From Limisphaera sp. (lineage in GTDB: Bacteria; Verrucomicrobiota; Verrucomicrobiia; Limisphaerales; Limisphaeraceae), in contig JANWVC010000031.1 in the NCBI GenBank assembly GCA_025057755.1, forward strand, positions 1 through 44,305: 44,305 nucleotides of DNA. Direction: 5' to 3'. A program made the position numbers and the translations under genes. Below, in pieces: positions 34,579-43,896 of this stretch (the first letter of the stretch is position 1; each line of letters starts with the position of its first letter). The notes below the pieces were generated by a model. It did no database searches, was not told the DNA's origin, and saw only the letters and a program-made list of their open reading frames with translations.

Positions 34579-36446
34579 TTCGCCGAAGTTCGTTTCCTGC
34601 GATAAAGCGCGATTGCCACACCGGAGAGGGATACAAACAACGGCATGGCCAAAATGTTCATCCACTGTACACGAGTTTGCAGCGCGTCGATCTCCCGCCG
34701 AAACTCTTTGCGCACGCGCTTCAACTCTTCTCGCGTACGCGCCTCCCGCTCTCGAAAGCGGGCGATTTCAGCCTGCTGCTCCGGTGATAAAATGAACCGC
34801 TGGCCTGGCTCTTTTTGTTGCTGCAGTTCGTTTAAACGACGTTGAGTCTCGGCCAAACTATCCTCCAATTTCTTGATCTCTGCCTGGTATCGTTCCTGAG
34901 CTGCAGCCTGCATTTTCTGGATTCGGGTAAAGGGCCGGCTGGGCAGCGCCCGGCTCCGAACCGCAATCAGATTCACATCTCCGGCCAGTTGCTCGACTAC
35001 GTTCTGTAAGAATGTGAGGTTTGCGTTGGCCGGCATACGGAGGATCCCGAACGGACTGTTTAACTCCCGGATGGCAAACCGATCAAACAACAAATCCGAA
35101 TCCCCGATCAGAACCACCACGGTGTCCGTCTGGCTCTCCTTCAAAGCGGGGGCGCCATTGGTGGACCCCGGCAGTCCCTCCGGAAACGCGGTTTTGAATC
35201 GGCCTGAAAGCCGTATCGCCAACGGGTGTTCCTTCCCGGAGGATCGGAATTCACGCAGAATGTTTTCGCCACTCATGTGGGCCGTAAAGGCTTCCACCAA
35301 CTGGGATTCTGGGGTGCTCTTTAACAACACGGTTTGCTTCAAGCCTTCCGCCGGTGTGCCGGCAAAAGCTCCGCAAAGCGGCAACCAGAGAGTCCCCAAC
35401 TCGCTGGTCACAGGATCTTCTGGATCCATACCTAACCGACTGACCGCTAAAAAGGCAGGGGCCTCAACCGGTTGATTCCGTGAACCCAGCAATTGCATTT
35501 TGAAGTTGAGATCCGCCACCACCTTTGTGGTGTCGAACCGTAGGCCCCACGCATTCAATAGCTTTTCCAAATTCGAAGGCGCGCCTGGCATAGCAAAGGG
35601 CAAATTGCCCTGTTGCCGACTATCAGCCAAAGAGACAGGATCCAAGAAAGCCACGAGCTTACCGCCCCGCATGAGGAACTGATCAATGGCAAACTGGGTT
35701 TTCTCCGTAATGTCACGCGGATGAATGACAACCAATACCTGAATGTCGTCGTCGATCTTCTCCGCGGTCATCTCTACCCGGCGCACGTTGAAGTCTGCCT
35801 GGAGCTCCGAAACCGCAGCCCAAGGTTCCTGATTGCGCGGCCCCATCTGCATCGGCAATGTCGCACCGGGACCCCCAAACACGGGCAAGGGGCTCATGAT
35901 ACCGACCACCGGTTTCTCCGGCTTAATCACCCGGCTGATGGCGCGCAGGATGTCATACTCCAGCAAGCGCTCTCGCGTCGGTGCCAGGAATGGAATGGCC
36001 ACCCGGGCATCCAACTGGCTGACGGCCAGGCCCAGGTAGAAACGGTCACCCGTGGCCAGCATTTGCGGTTCAATGTTGTCCAGTCGCGCCGAATCTTCTG
36101 CGTCTGAATCCGGCTGGGGATCCAGTTTTTCGATGCGCAGTTTGCCCCGCGCCGCCTCGCGAAACTCCTCCAGCAGATCCTCCACCCGACGCGCGTAATT
36201 ACGCAGAAACACCGTCTCCGGTGTGGCAGTTTCCAAGTGCGAGCAGTAAAAACGGACTGTCACCGGTGTGTCTAACCGGCTCAAAACGGCCCGCGTGCCG
36301 GGCGAAAGAGTATAAGCCTTTTCTGCCGTCAGATCAATTCGCTGTTTGAACCGGGCGGTCACCACATTGACACCGAGCAGGACGCCGAACATGGCGACGA
36401 CGCCGGCGGTCGAAAACACCCACGTTTCCCAAGATCGCTTATTCAT
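34575..36446 (-). CDS. GldG-family ABC transporter auxiliary membrane protein
   Basis: A 623-residue protein. N-terminal membrane segment VFSTAGVVAMFGVLLGVNVV, then RIDLTAEKAYTLSPGTRAVL and TPVTVRFYCSHL, the standard opening of the GldG/ABC_transp_aux family. A ThuA/GATase-like fold follows (PVVGIMSPLPVF, VLVVIHPRDITEKTQFAIDQ, MRGGKLVAFLDPVS). After that come a coiled coil (~510-590, LEDSLAETQRRLNELQQQKE) and a C-terminal membrane helix (ILAMPLFVSLSGVAIALY) with a basic tail. It lies 18 bp after the permease and overlaps the DUF4340 gene. In Bacteroidota GldG works with GldA/GldF in gliding; in non-gliders the cargo is unknown. Confidence 0.92.
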   Translation of the reverse strand: MNKRSWETWVFSTAGVVAMFGVLLGVNVVTARFKQRIDLTAEKAYTLSPGTRAVLSRLDTPVTVRFYCSHLETATPETVFLRNYARRVEDLLEEFREAARGKLRIEKLDPQPDSDAEDSARLDNIEPQMLATGDRFYLGLAVSQLDARVAIPFLAPTRERLLEYDILRAISRVIKPEKPVVGIMSPLPVFGGPGATLPMQMGPRNQEPWAAVSELQADFNVRRVEMTAEKIDDDIQVLVVIHPRDITEKTQFAIDQFLMRGGKLVAFLDPVSLADSRQQGNLPFAMPGAPSNLEKLLNAWGLRFDTTKVVADLNFKMQLLGSRNQPVEAPAFLAVSRLGMDPEDPVTSELGTLWLPLCGAFAGTPAEGLKQTVLLKSTPESQLVEAFTAHMSGENILREFRSSGKEHPLAIRLSGRFKTAFPEGLPGSTNGAPALKESQTDTVVVLIGDSDLLFDRFAIRELNSPFGILRMPANANLTFLQNVVEQLAGDVNLIAVRSRALPSRPFTRIQKMQAAAQERYQAEIKKLEDSLAETQRRLNELQQQKEPGQRFILSPEQQAEIARFREREARTREELKRVRKEFRREIDALQTRVQWMNILAMPLFVSLSGVAIALYRRKRTSAK

Positions 36447-36464
36447 AACGACGCACCCTCCCGC

Positions 36465-37196
36465 TCAACCCGCGCGCAGGCTGCGGAGGATCACACTGGT
36501 CGAAAACAACGCCAGAACCATCACCGACAAGAAGTACACCACATCACGTGTGTCTAACATGCCTTTTTGAAAGGCATCAAAGTGAGTAATGAAGCTGAAC
36601 GATGCCACCAATTCCACTAAAGGCGCCGACCAGCGCGCCAGCAGATTGGTCACCGGTGGGAATCCCGCTAGCACCAGAAACAGGCAGATGACGACGGCCA
36701 AGATAAAGCTGATCACCTGGTTTCGCGTCAGAGCCGAGGTCATGCACGTAATGGCCAAATACGCCCCCGCCATTAAGAAGCTTCCGCAATAAGCGGCGAA
36801 GATGACTCCGTTGTCGGGATCGCCCAAGTAATTAACCGTGATTACCAAGGGAAAGGTCAATGCCAGGGCCAAACCCAGGAACAACCACGACGCGAAGAAT
36901 TTTCCAACAATCGCCTGCCAGGCCGTGATGGGCATGGTAAGCAGCAATTCGAGCGTGCCAACCCGACGCTCTTCCGCCCACAACCGCATGCCCACAGCCG
37001 GGACCAAAAACAGGTAGAACCACGGATGCCAGAGAAAAAAGGCCGTCAACGACGCCTCGCCCCGCTCAAAAAACCCACCCACCATGAAGGTAAAGAATCC
37101 GCTCAATAGCAAAAAGATCACGATGTACACGTAGGCCACAGGCGAGGCAAAGTAACCAGATAACTCCCGTTTCACAACGGCCCAGATGTTGTTCAT
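36465..37196 (-). CDS. ABC-2-type permease (GldF-like)
   Basis: A 243-residue protein with six hydrophobic segments (YVYIVIFLLLSGFFTFMVGG, WFYLFLVPAVGMRLWAEERR with the conserved cytoplasmic RxGTLELLLT, WLFLGLALALTFPLVITVNY, YCGSFLMAGAYLAITCMTSA, ISFILAVVICLFLVLAGFPP, VVYFLSVMVLALFSTSVILR). The order and spacing to GldG identify it as GldF-like. GGAGG lies just before ATG 37196; ATG 37208 upstream is an alternative that adds four residues. Confidence 0.92.
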   Translation of the reverse strand: MNNIWAVVKRELSGYFASPVAYVYIVIFLLLSGFFTFMVGGFFERGEASLTAFFLWHPWFYLFLVPAVGMRLWAEERRVGTLELLLTMPITAWQAIVGKFFASWLFLGLALALTFPLVITVNYLGDPDNGVIFAAYCGSFLMAGAYLAITCMTSALTRNQVISFILAVVICLFLVLAGFPPVTNLLARWSAPLVELVASFSFITHFDAFQKGMLDTRDVVYFLSVMVLALFSTSVILRSLRAG

Positions 37197-37290
37197 CGCC
37201 TCCCTCATAGATAGATCATGGGTCTATGAATCACTACATTGTTCACACTCCGGGCAGAAGAGGCCAACTCGGCTAACCCCGCAACAGATC

Positions 37291-38253
37291 CTAACTCGTC
37301 TCCCGTACAGTATCTGGCATCGTAATGCTGCGGAACACCTCATCCAAACGTCCCTCTTCTACCCGCAGCTCTTCCAAAACCCAACCCTGCACAGCCTCTC
37401 CCACGGCCCGAGTGAAGGTGCCATTAATGCCGGGCTGAGCCGGGAAAACGCGGGCGCGCACGCGATCCTCTTGTTCTTCCAAGATGCTCACTCGTTTAAC
37501 TCCCGGCACCTGATACAACCTCCGGCTGACCTCAGCCGCAGCCACACGTCGGATCTGCAATGTCACTGCACCTGCCAATTCCGAACGCGCGCGCAACTCC
37601 GCGGGGGTGCCATTGGCCACGATACGGCCTCGATCGATGATGATGGCTCGCGTGCAGGCGGCATCCACTTCCTCCAAAATGTGGGTGGAGAAAATGATGG
37701 CCTTCTTCTCACCCATGCGCCGGATCAAGGTGCGCACTTCATGTTTTTGATTCGGGTCAAGTCCGTCCGTGGGTTCGTCCAGAACCAACACTGGCGGGTC
37801 ATGCAACAAGGCTTGCGCAAGACAGGTCCGGTGCCGATAACCCTTGGACAAGGTTTCAACGCTTTGATGCAGCACGCTTTCCAAAAAGCACAGCTCCACG
37901 ACCCGGTGCACTGCCTGTTTGCGGGCCTGACCGCGCAGGCCACGCAATTCCGCCACGAAACTGAGGAATCCATACACGGTCATGTCCGTGTATGCGGGCG
38001 CGTTTTCGGGCAGGTAACCAATCAAGCGCTTGGCAGGAATGGGGTTTTCCCACATGTCATGGCCGCCGATCCAGACACGTCCGGACGTGGGAGGGATGAA
38101 GCCAGTCACCATGCGCATGGTGGTGCTTTTTCCGGCGCCATTCGGTCCTAAAAAGCCCAAAACTTCGCCCGTGGAGACCGTGAAAGACACATCGTCCACG
38201 GCCCGCTTCGGACCAAAATGTTTTGTCAAATGCTCGACCCGGATCGTGCTCAT
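37291..38253 (-). CDS. ABC transporter ATP-binding protein (GldA-like)
   Basis: A 320-residue ATPase, first gene of a four-gene cluster. Walker A GPNGAGKSTT, GYLPENAPAYTDMTVYGFL (Q-loop region), signature LSKGYRHRTCLAQALLHDPP, Walker B VLVLDEPTDGLDP and switch FSTHILEEVD are present. About 90 residues follow the nucleotide-binding domain (RVSILEEQEDRVRARVFPAQ), as in gliding-motility-type ABC ATPases. ATG 38253 directly precedes the first family-like strand (STIRVEHLTKHFG). Upstream, the frame is open to 38373 without similarity. Confidence 0.93.
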   Translation of the reverse strand: MSTIRVEHLTKHFGPKRAVDDVSFTVSTGEVLGFLGPNGAGKSTTMRMVTGFIPPTSGRVWIGGHDMWENPIPAKRLIGYLPENAPAYTDMTVYGFLSFVAELRGLRGQARKQAVHRVVELCFLESVLHQSVETLSKGYRHRTCLAQALLHDPPVLVLDEPTDGLDPNQKHEVRTLIRRMGEKKAIIFSTHILEEVDAACTRAIIIDRGRIVANGTPAELRARSELAGAVTLQIRRVAAAEVSRRLYQVPGVKRVSILEEQEDRVRARVFPAQPGINGTFTRAVGEAVQGWVLEELRVEEGRLDEVFRSITMPDTVRETS

Positions 38254-38400
38254 AACGCCAAGAAACTGGTCAGACGGGCTTTCCCGTATAACGCAACCAG
38301 AGCCGTTTGTCCATACCTTTGCCCCCGACGCACGCTGGGCCTGCCCTGCAGGGCCTTGAGCGCCTCTCCCCAATGTAAACAGACGAACAGCCTTCCCCGT

Positions 38401-39720
38401 TCAAAATCCGGCAGCCTCCCGGTCGACCTCGGCACGGGATGGTTGCTCCCCAACCGGTTTCGCGGAGGTCATCGGTGTACGCCCACCCCAGCCGCGCACC
38501 AACAGGGCTGCCACAAGCAGCAACAACACGCTGCACGCCAAATAGGGCAATGGCACCAAGTAATGCAATGTGGTATTCGCGAAGATGGGCCCCAGGACTC
38601 GTGCTAAACTGCCCAAACCTTGGGCCACGCCCAGAGTGGCCCCTTGTTCCGACTCATGTGTCAAGTTGGAAATTAAGCCAAGAAGCGGCGGCCGTGTCAG
38701 ACTGGAGCCCACTGATAACAACGCAAGTGCGGCCAGCAGCGCCCACCATCCGGCGCCCTCGGCACGCATCAACAACGCCCAACTCAACGCGCCGTCGCCA
38801 CGGATGAATGGCAGCATGGCCAGACTGCAGGCCGTGCAGACCAAACTCACCACGATCAGCCGCACCTCACCGAGCCATCGTACTAATCGTCCCACTGCCC
38901 CTCCCTGCAACACTGCTCCCAAAATGCCGCAATAGGCAAACAAACACACTACCGTGGCAGCCGACCGGTTGTCCTCGTCCAAGTTCAACCCGAAATTGTC
39001 GCTGACCACCAACGGCAGCGTGCTCTCAAAACAACTGAAGGCAAACGTTGCCAGGAAAAACACCATCACCAGAAGGCCCACCTTCGGCGTCCGTAACGTG
39101 TGAAGGTATTGAACCCAATGAGGCCGTTGCACAACCGGGCCGGTCCCGGGGCGCCGACTCTCGACCAAAATGGCCCAAGCCAGCACAAAGTTCAGACCGC
39201 ACAGCGCGGCTGCAACCCACCCGGGGCCACCCCATCCCCACCATTTCAAACTCATTGCTCCGACCATCGGACCGAGGATGAATCCAAGTCCGAAGGCCAT
39301 GCCGATCAGGCCCATTCGTTGTGATCGATCCGCCGCAGGCGTTATGTCAGCGATGTAAGCCTGCGCCACGGTAATATTGCCCCCGCAAGCACCGGCTAGT
39401 GCCCGGGATAAGGCAAGGAGAGCTAGCGCCAAAGAGGGTTTGACCACCTGCGTACTCAGGGCAAAACAAACGTAGGAAACTGCCGCGCCCGCAGTGCTGA
39501 TCAACAATGCCGGACGCCGCCCTACCCGATCAGACCACCGCCCCCATAACGGCGCGCAAAAAAACTGGAGTGCCGAGTAAGACGCAATGATCAATCCTAG
39601 GACAAAACCATGCGCTCCCCAGTCCCGCCCTAGCAACGGCACCAGCGGCACAACGATGCCAAACCCCACCAGGTCCAGAAAAACCGTCAGCCAAATGACA
39701 CCAAGGGTAGGGCGCCTCAT
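38401..39720 (-). CDS. MFS transporter (TetA-like drug:H+ antiporter family)
   Basis: A 439-residue protein with twelve hydrophobic segments. The MFS signature GRWSDRVGRRPALLISTAGA follows TM2, with LVGFGIVVPLVPLLGRDWG before it. ALSRALAGACGGNITVAQAY, IADITPAADRSQRMGLIGMA and FGLGFILGPMVGAM are the TetA/class-G-type motifs of DHA1 exporters. It lies 93 bp downstream of dapB on the same strand and may be co-transcribed; the substrate is unknown, and a role linked to lysine-pathway metabolites is possible but unsupported. Confidence 0.92.
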   Translation of the reverse strand: MRRPTLGVIWLTVFLDLVGFGIVVPLVPLLGRDWGAHGFVLGLIIASYSALQFFCAPLWGRWSDRVGRRPALLISTAGAAVSYVCFALSTQVVKPSLALALLALSRALAGACGGNITVAQAYIADITPAADRSQRMGLIGMAFGLGFILGPMVGAMSLKWWGWGGPGWVAAALCGLNFVLAWAILVESRRPGTGPVVQRPHWVQYLHTLRTPKVGLLVMVFFLATFAFSCFESTLPLVVSDNFGLNLDEDNRSAATVVCLFAYCGILGAVLQGGAVGRLVRWLGEVRLIVVSLVCTACSLAMLPFIRGDGALSWALLMRAEGAGWWALLAALALLSVGSSLTRPPLLGLISNLTHESEQGATLGVAQGLGSLARVLGPIFANTTLHYLVPLPYLACSVLLLLVAALLVRGWGGRTPMTSAKPVGEQPSRAEVDREAAGF

Positions 39721-39813
39721 GCACAGGTCTCGCGGGCAAGCAAAGCTTTCCGTGTTTCGCCGAACATGCCGCGAAATCTATGAGCCCACCCGCCGGCGTC
39801 AAGCGGATCGGGG

Positions 39814-40569
39814 TCAAGCCCTTTCCCTTAACCCGAGCACGTCCTGCATGTCGTACAATCCTGCAGGACGGCCCAACACCCAGCGCGCAGCCCGGAGGGC
39901 CCCGCGCGCAAATGTTTCCCGACTCGATGCCCGGTGCGTCAACTCGAGTCGCTCTCCAAAAGTGGCGAAGATCACAGTGTGATCGCCAACCACGTCTCCG
40001 CCCCGCACAGCGTGAATGCCGATTTCTTCAGAACGGCGTGGCCCCACCAACCCGTGGCGGCCACACACCAGATCCAGTTCCCGATTTGGTTGGCGGGTGC
40101 GGACCAAAATCTCGGCCAAGGTACGCGCCGTTCCGCTGGGGGCATCCTGCTTGTGGCGATGGTGCATCTCAATGATCTCCACATCATAGGAGGGGCCTAA
40201 TGCCATGGCCGCGCGTTCCACCAACCAGAACAACAGATTGACCCCAGTGGAAAAGTTTGAAGCCCAGACAATCGGAATCCGCTCCGATGCCTCCCGGATT
40301 CGGCGCCGGTCCTCCTCTTCATGTCCGGTGGTTCCCAATACCAGGGGCTTGCGCGCGCTCACGCACACATCCAACAAGTGACCGGTGGCCGACGGGGCAC
40401 TGAAGTCCACCACCACATCGCCCTGTTCCACCACGGTCGCCAAGTCGTCCCCCAGGTCAACCTCCGCCGCGATTTGGAAGCCTGGATACTGCGGCACGAC
40501 TGAGCTAATTGCGCGTCCCATGCGGCCGCGCGCTCCATGCAAAATGACACGCACCGATGTAGATTCCAT
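39814..40569 (-). CDS. dapB: 4-hydroxy-tetrahydrodipicolinate reductase
   Basis: A 251-residue enzyme, full length. DapB reduces the DapA product to tetrahydrodipicolinate with NAD(P)H in lysine/diaminopimelate synthesis. The nucleotide-binding loop ILHGARGRMGRAIS is at residues ~9-22, followed by VVVDFSAPSATGHL, PLVLGTTGH and SNFSTGVNLLFWLV. The catalytic substrate-binding motif is EMHHRHKQDAPSGTA. ATG 40569 follows GGAGAG. It is 41 bp downstream of dapA, in the same operon. Confidence 0.95.
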   Translation of the reverse strand: MESTSVRVILHGARGRMGRAISSVVPQYPGFQIAAEVDLGDDLATVVEQGDVVVDFSAPSATGHLLDVCVSARKPLVLGTTGHEEEDRRRIREASERIPIVWASNFSTGVNLLFWLVERAAMALGPSYDVEIIEMHHRHKQDAPSGTARTLAEILVRTRQPNRELDLVCGRHGLVGPRRSEEIGIHAVRGGDVVGDHTVIFATFGERLELTHRASSRETFARGALRAARWVLGRPAGLYDMQDVLGLRERA

Positions 40570-40610
40570 GCGCCCACACTCTCCATGCGGTAGCAACCCG
40601 CCCCCGGTTC

Positions 40611-41558
40611 TCAAACCTCGCGCGGCGTACTAGTCTTAAGCGCCCGACCGCTTTCGCGCAGGACGCCGCACTTCTTCAAGGTTTGCACCAAACGTTCCCG
40701 GTTAGCCGGCGCCATGGGGACTAGGGGCAAACGGTATTCCTCGGCCACCAGCCCCATCATCGCCAAAGCGGCTTTGACCGGGATCGGGTTCGTTTCCAAA
40801 AAGAGATCTTTGAACAAAGGATAAAACTGCAAATGCAGTCTTCGGGCTTCTTTGACCCGGCCCTCGGCAAACGCACGTACCATGCGGGAAACTTCGCGAG
40901 GAATGACATTGGATGCCACGCTGACCACACCTTCGGCGCCCACGGCCATGAAAGGCAGCGTCAATGCATCGTCTCCACTAAGGATGACGAAGCGCGTTCC
41001 CAAAACCGATCGCAATTGACTCACGCGGTCGGCGTTGCCACCAGCTTCTTTAATCCCAACCACGTTCGGGCAGGCTTGCGCCAATCGTTGGACCGTCTCG
41101 ACGCCAATCTCCACGCCACACCGACTCGGAATATTGTACAAAAACAGAGGCAGCCGTGTGGCCCGCGCTACCTCGCGAAAATGTTGGAACAATCCTTCCT
41201 GGGTCGGCCGGTTATAATAAGGCGCCACAAGCAACGCTGCGTCCGCACCGACGGCTTCGGCCCGGCGAGTTAATTCAATGGCTTCACGTGTCGAGTTGGC
41301 ACCTGTGCCTGCCATTACGCGCACCCGGCCTGCGACGGCCTGAACCGTTAATTCAATGACGCGAATGTGCTCATCGTAATCCAAGGTGGCAGATTCTCCG
41401 GTGGTTCCCACCGGGACCAAACCGTCCACGCCGCCACGAATCTGCAACTCGATCAACCGTTTTAATGCAAGCTCGTCAATCCGCCCCTCCCGAAATGGGG
41501 TCACCAAAGCAGTGTACGTTCCCGACCATGCTCGCGCTCGTCCCATGGCTACCAACAT
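40611..41558 (-). CDS. dapA: 4-hydroxy-tetrahydrodipicolinate synthase
   Basis: A 315-residue class I aldolase of TIM-barrel fold. DapA condenses pyruvate with aspartate semialdehyde, the first committed step of the diaminopimelate pathway. Motifs are YTALVTPFREGRID, the GTTGESATLDYDEH loop, APYYNRPTQEGLFQHFREVA, FLYNIPSRCGVEI with the catalytic Tyr, and NVVGIKEAGGNADRV with the Schiff-base Lys. Starts at 41558 and 41546 are both plausible. dapB follows. I see no lysine riboswitch in the ~220 bp upstream. Confidence 0.95.
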   Translation of the reverse strand: MLVAMGRARAWSGTYTALVTPFREGRIDELALKRLIELQIRGGVDGLVPVGTTGESATLDYDEHIRVIELTVQAVAGRVRVMAGTGANSTREAIELTRRAEAVGADAALLVAPYYNRPTQEGLFQHFREVARATRLPLFLYNIPSRCGVEIGVETVQRLAQACPNVVGIKEAGGNADRVSQLRSVLGTRFVILSGDDALTLPFMAVGAEGVVSVASNVIPREVSRMVRAFAEGRVKEARRLHLQFYPLFKDLFLETNPIPVKAALAMMGLVAEEYRLPLVPMAPANRERLVQTLKKCGVLRESGRALKTSTPREV

Positions 41559-41778
41559 GACTCGGTGCAGCCGGCCACGCCAGCTCAAACAAGTCCGGGT
41601 CGAGGTGATACTTTCCCTGACACTGACGGGAAACCACGCTGTGTAGCCCCTACCCTGCCGAGGTTTGATCGTGTCCCGCGTGGCGCGTAAAAACTGGCCA
41701 CCTAAGATCCCGGAATGCTATTGCCGGGTGACCCAGCGGGAAACCTGTCAACGGTTTCTGATCAAACCCGTTTGCGGC

Positions 41779-42957
41779 TCACCAGAATTCAACCGGCCCA
41801 GATGGCACCGAAACCACTTCGGCGACCTCGTCCGGCGCCAAAAACGAGGCAGTCAACGGTGGCGGTTGGTAACGCGGTAAAAGATTTCCTTCAGCGTCGC
41901 AAAATTGTTGTCGCCATCGGCAATAGGTCGCCACAATCTCCTCAAATTCGTCTCGCCGTTGCAGATGTACGATCCGGCGATTAAACTCGTGATTGGGCCC
42001 AAACCGACGCGCATACCAAGGGCCAATTTTGCGAAACATTTTGCATGCGCTCTCTTCTCCGAAAACTTCGACCAGCAGATCCAAATGTCGTCGCATCACT
42101 TGCAGGCGTTCCTCAAAAGTCGGTTCGGGCGGAATCTCCTGATCAGAATGTTGATCCCCCGTTGAGTCCCCTGTTCGTAGCCGGCTTAGATAAGCCCATG
42201 TGCGCCGAAAAATCCATGGATCATAAAACGCCCCCCGGCCAATACTCACCCCCGCGCAACCCGTCTCTTTCAGCATAACCCAGGCAGCTTCCGGAGTTGT
42301 CACATCCCCATTTCCGATGACCGGGATGTTCCGTACTGCGCGCACGACTTGTCGGATCCCATCCAAACTGACGCGCCCGGTAAACCCCTGCTCCCGAGTC
42401 CGACCATGCACGAACACGGCAGCCACTCCAACATCCTCCAGCGCGCGCGCAAGCTCCGGCGCAGTGATGTTTCGGGCATCCCAACCCAAACGCATTTTGG
42501 CTGTGACCGGAATCCGCACCGCCTTAACCATGGCCCGCGCCACCGCTACGGCTTGATCCATATCCCGCATTAGGGCGCTGCCCGCCCCCACCTGACAGAC
42601 CTTGCGCACCGGGCAACCCATATTGATATCCACACAGGCTGCTCCTAGGGTCTCCACGAGCTGCGCCGCTGCCGCCATTTCGTCCGGTCGGGCTCCGAAC
42701 AGTTGCACCGCCAACGGCTGATCGGCCGGCCGCGTCTCTACCAACTTCCACGCCTTGGGCCGCTTCTCCAACAATGAGCGTGCATTGACCAAGTCCGTTG
42801 TCGCCAACCCCACACCACCAACCTCCCGCACGACCAGTCGGAACGGAAGATTCGTGTAGCCGGCCAGCGGCGACAAACAGAGATTTGTCGTTAAGCGCAA
42901 CGGGCCTATGGTCAACCCCTCAAGCACGACCTCAACATGCCTAGTAATCCCGGCCAT
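41779..42957 (-). CDS. tRNA-dihydrouridine synthase (DusB type)
   Basis: A 392-residue flavoenzyme that reduces specific uridines in tRNA D-loops using FMN and NADPH. Visible are LCLSPLAGYTNLPFRLVVRE, VDINMGCPVRKVCQVGAGSA with the catalytic Cys, PVTAKMRLGWDARNITAPEL, VFVHGRTREQGFTG, IPVIGNGDVTTPEAA and SIGRGAFYDPWIFR. The C-terminal helical domain (FRKIGPWYARRFGPNHEFNR) is present, so it is complete. ATG 42957 gives the normal N-terminus; the frame is open to 43122. In many bacteria dusB is upstream of fis, but here dapA follows after ~220 bp. Confidence 0.93.
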   Translation of the reverse strand: MAGITRHVEVVLEGLTIGPLRLTTNLCLSPLAGYTNLPFRLVVREVGGVGLATTDLVNARSLLEKRPKAWKLVETRPADQPLAVQLFGARPDEMAAAAQLVETLGAACVDINMGCPVRKVCQVGAGSALMRDMDQAVAVARAMVKAVRIPVTAKMRLGWDARNITAPELARALEDVGVAAVFVHGRTREQGFTGRVSLDGIRQVVRAVRNIPVIGNGDVTTPEAAWVMLKETGCAGVSIGRGAFYDPWIFRRTWAYLSRLRTGDSTGDQHSDQEIPPEPTFEERLQVMRRHLDLLVEVFGEESACKMFRKIGPWYARRFGPNHEFNRRIVHLQRRDEFEEIVATYCRWRQQFCDAEGNLLPRYQPPPLTASFLAPDEVAEVVSVPSGPVEFW

Positions 42958-43593
42958 CTCAAGTAGCCTCACGGCCAGATCCCCGAGAGCCCTCGCAGAT
43001 GCCGGGAAGTCCTCACCGCGACGTTGTTCTTGGTGCCTCGTGCGGAAACGATTTTCGGCCACTGCGATGGCGGGCCGTTTCGAGGGCGGAGCATTCACGA
43101 GGGCGGAGCAAGGCCAATGCAATGAATCACGGCATCACTGGGACTTTCCGCCGTGGACACCATCGAGCAACGTCATGTTCTCATCATCCAGTCGGCCGCC
43201 TGTGGAATCGCAACCACAACCTCGTTCACGACCCTGTCGATTCGGCCTAAGGAGCGCGCCAGACAAAGCGGCAGTTTCGAAAGGAAAGTTTCCTAGGCCG
43301 GGATGGACTCGAAGAAAAGTATGGAATTCCGGCCATTCGGTTCTCGAGGTTTCGGTTGATATTCTCTCACTTCGTGCTTTCGCATTGGGGGTGACGCCCC
43401 TTCTTGCACCGCAGGCAGGCAACTGAACATGGGCGCAAGGTATATCCGCTGCTCAATCCGGCCGTTGGGAATGTTTCACATGTGCTTTGAGCTCCAGAGG
43501 GGTATGGCCACCGGGGATCGGTTCAAGCAGGCTTGGGAAAAACTACGGCGACCATGTTATCAGCCCCGTTTGCCCCCTGCAAAGAAATGCTTC
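42958..43593. other. Intergenic stretch between the rRNA operon end and dus, no supported gene
   Basis: About 640 bp with short frames on both strands. A minus-strand frame at 43135-43422 (TEWPEFHTFLRVHPG...) has no motif. The dus promoter is expected here, but I cannot place it. Confidence 0.45.
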
Positions 43594-43595
43594 TT

Positions 43596-43632
43596 AAAAA
43601 AACGGCAGTCAGACGGAGATCTGACTGCCGTT
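43596..43632 (-). terminator. Intrinsic terminator of the rRNA operon
   Basis: A perfect 13-bp inverted repeat (43601-43613 with 43620-43632, AACGGCAGTCAGA/TCTGACTGCCGTT) with a 6-nt loop. On the minus strand the stem ends in a run of seven T, directly after the 5S rRNA. A textbook rho-independent terminator for the minus-strand rRNA transcript. Confidence 0.93.
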
Positions 43633-43640
43633 CAAATAAG

Positions 43641-43757
43641 CCCTGGCAGCAACCTACTCTCGCGGAAGCTAGACAACCACTACCATCGGCAATGCGGCGT
43701 TTCACGGCCGTGTTCGGAATGGGAACGGGTGGTTCCACCGCTTTATGGCCACCAGGA
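43641..43757 (-). rRNA. rrf: 5S ribosomal RNA
   Basis: About 117 nt. The minus strand reads CCTGGTGGCCATAAAG at the 5' end, then CCGTTCCCATTCCGAACACG, and GAGAGTAGG before the closing CCAGG; the terminal CCTGG/CCAGG pair forms helix I. This is the conserved bacterial 5S. It lies 139 bp after the 23S end and just before the terminator. Confidence 0.95.
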
Positions 43758-43896
43758 AATCTGCTGCCTTCCGTTTCGGGATCGGAAAAGCGAAATGTTC
43801 AAAGAGCTGTTCTCTGAAAACTGCGCACAGTGCTGCACAGGGAATTTCAGTCGCCGAGTTGGAAATCGTCCGTCCATCTGGACAGATGGAGTAGAC

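Noticed and set aside
42908..43426. A 172-codon plus-strand frame over the dus start
   Set aside because: Antisense to the real dus N-terminus and without protein-like composition.
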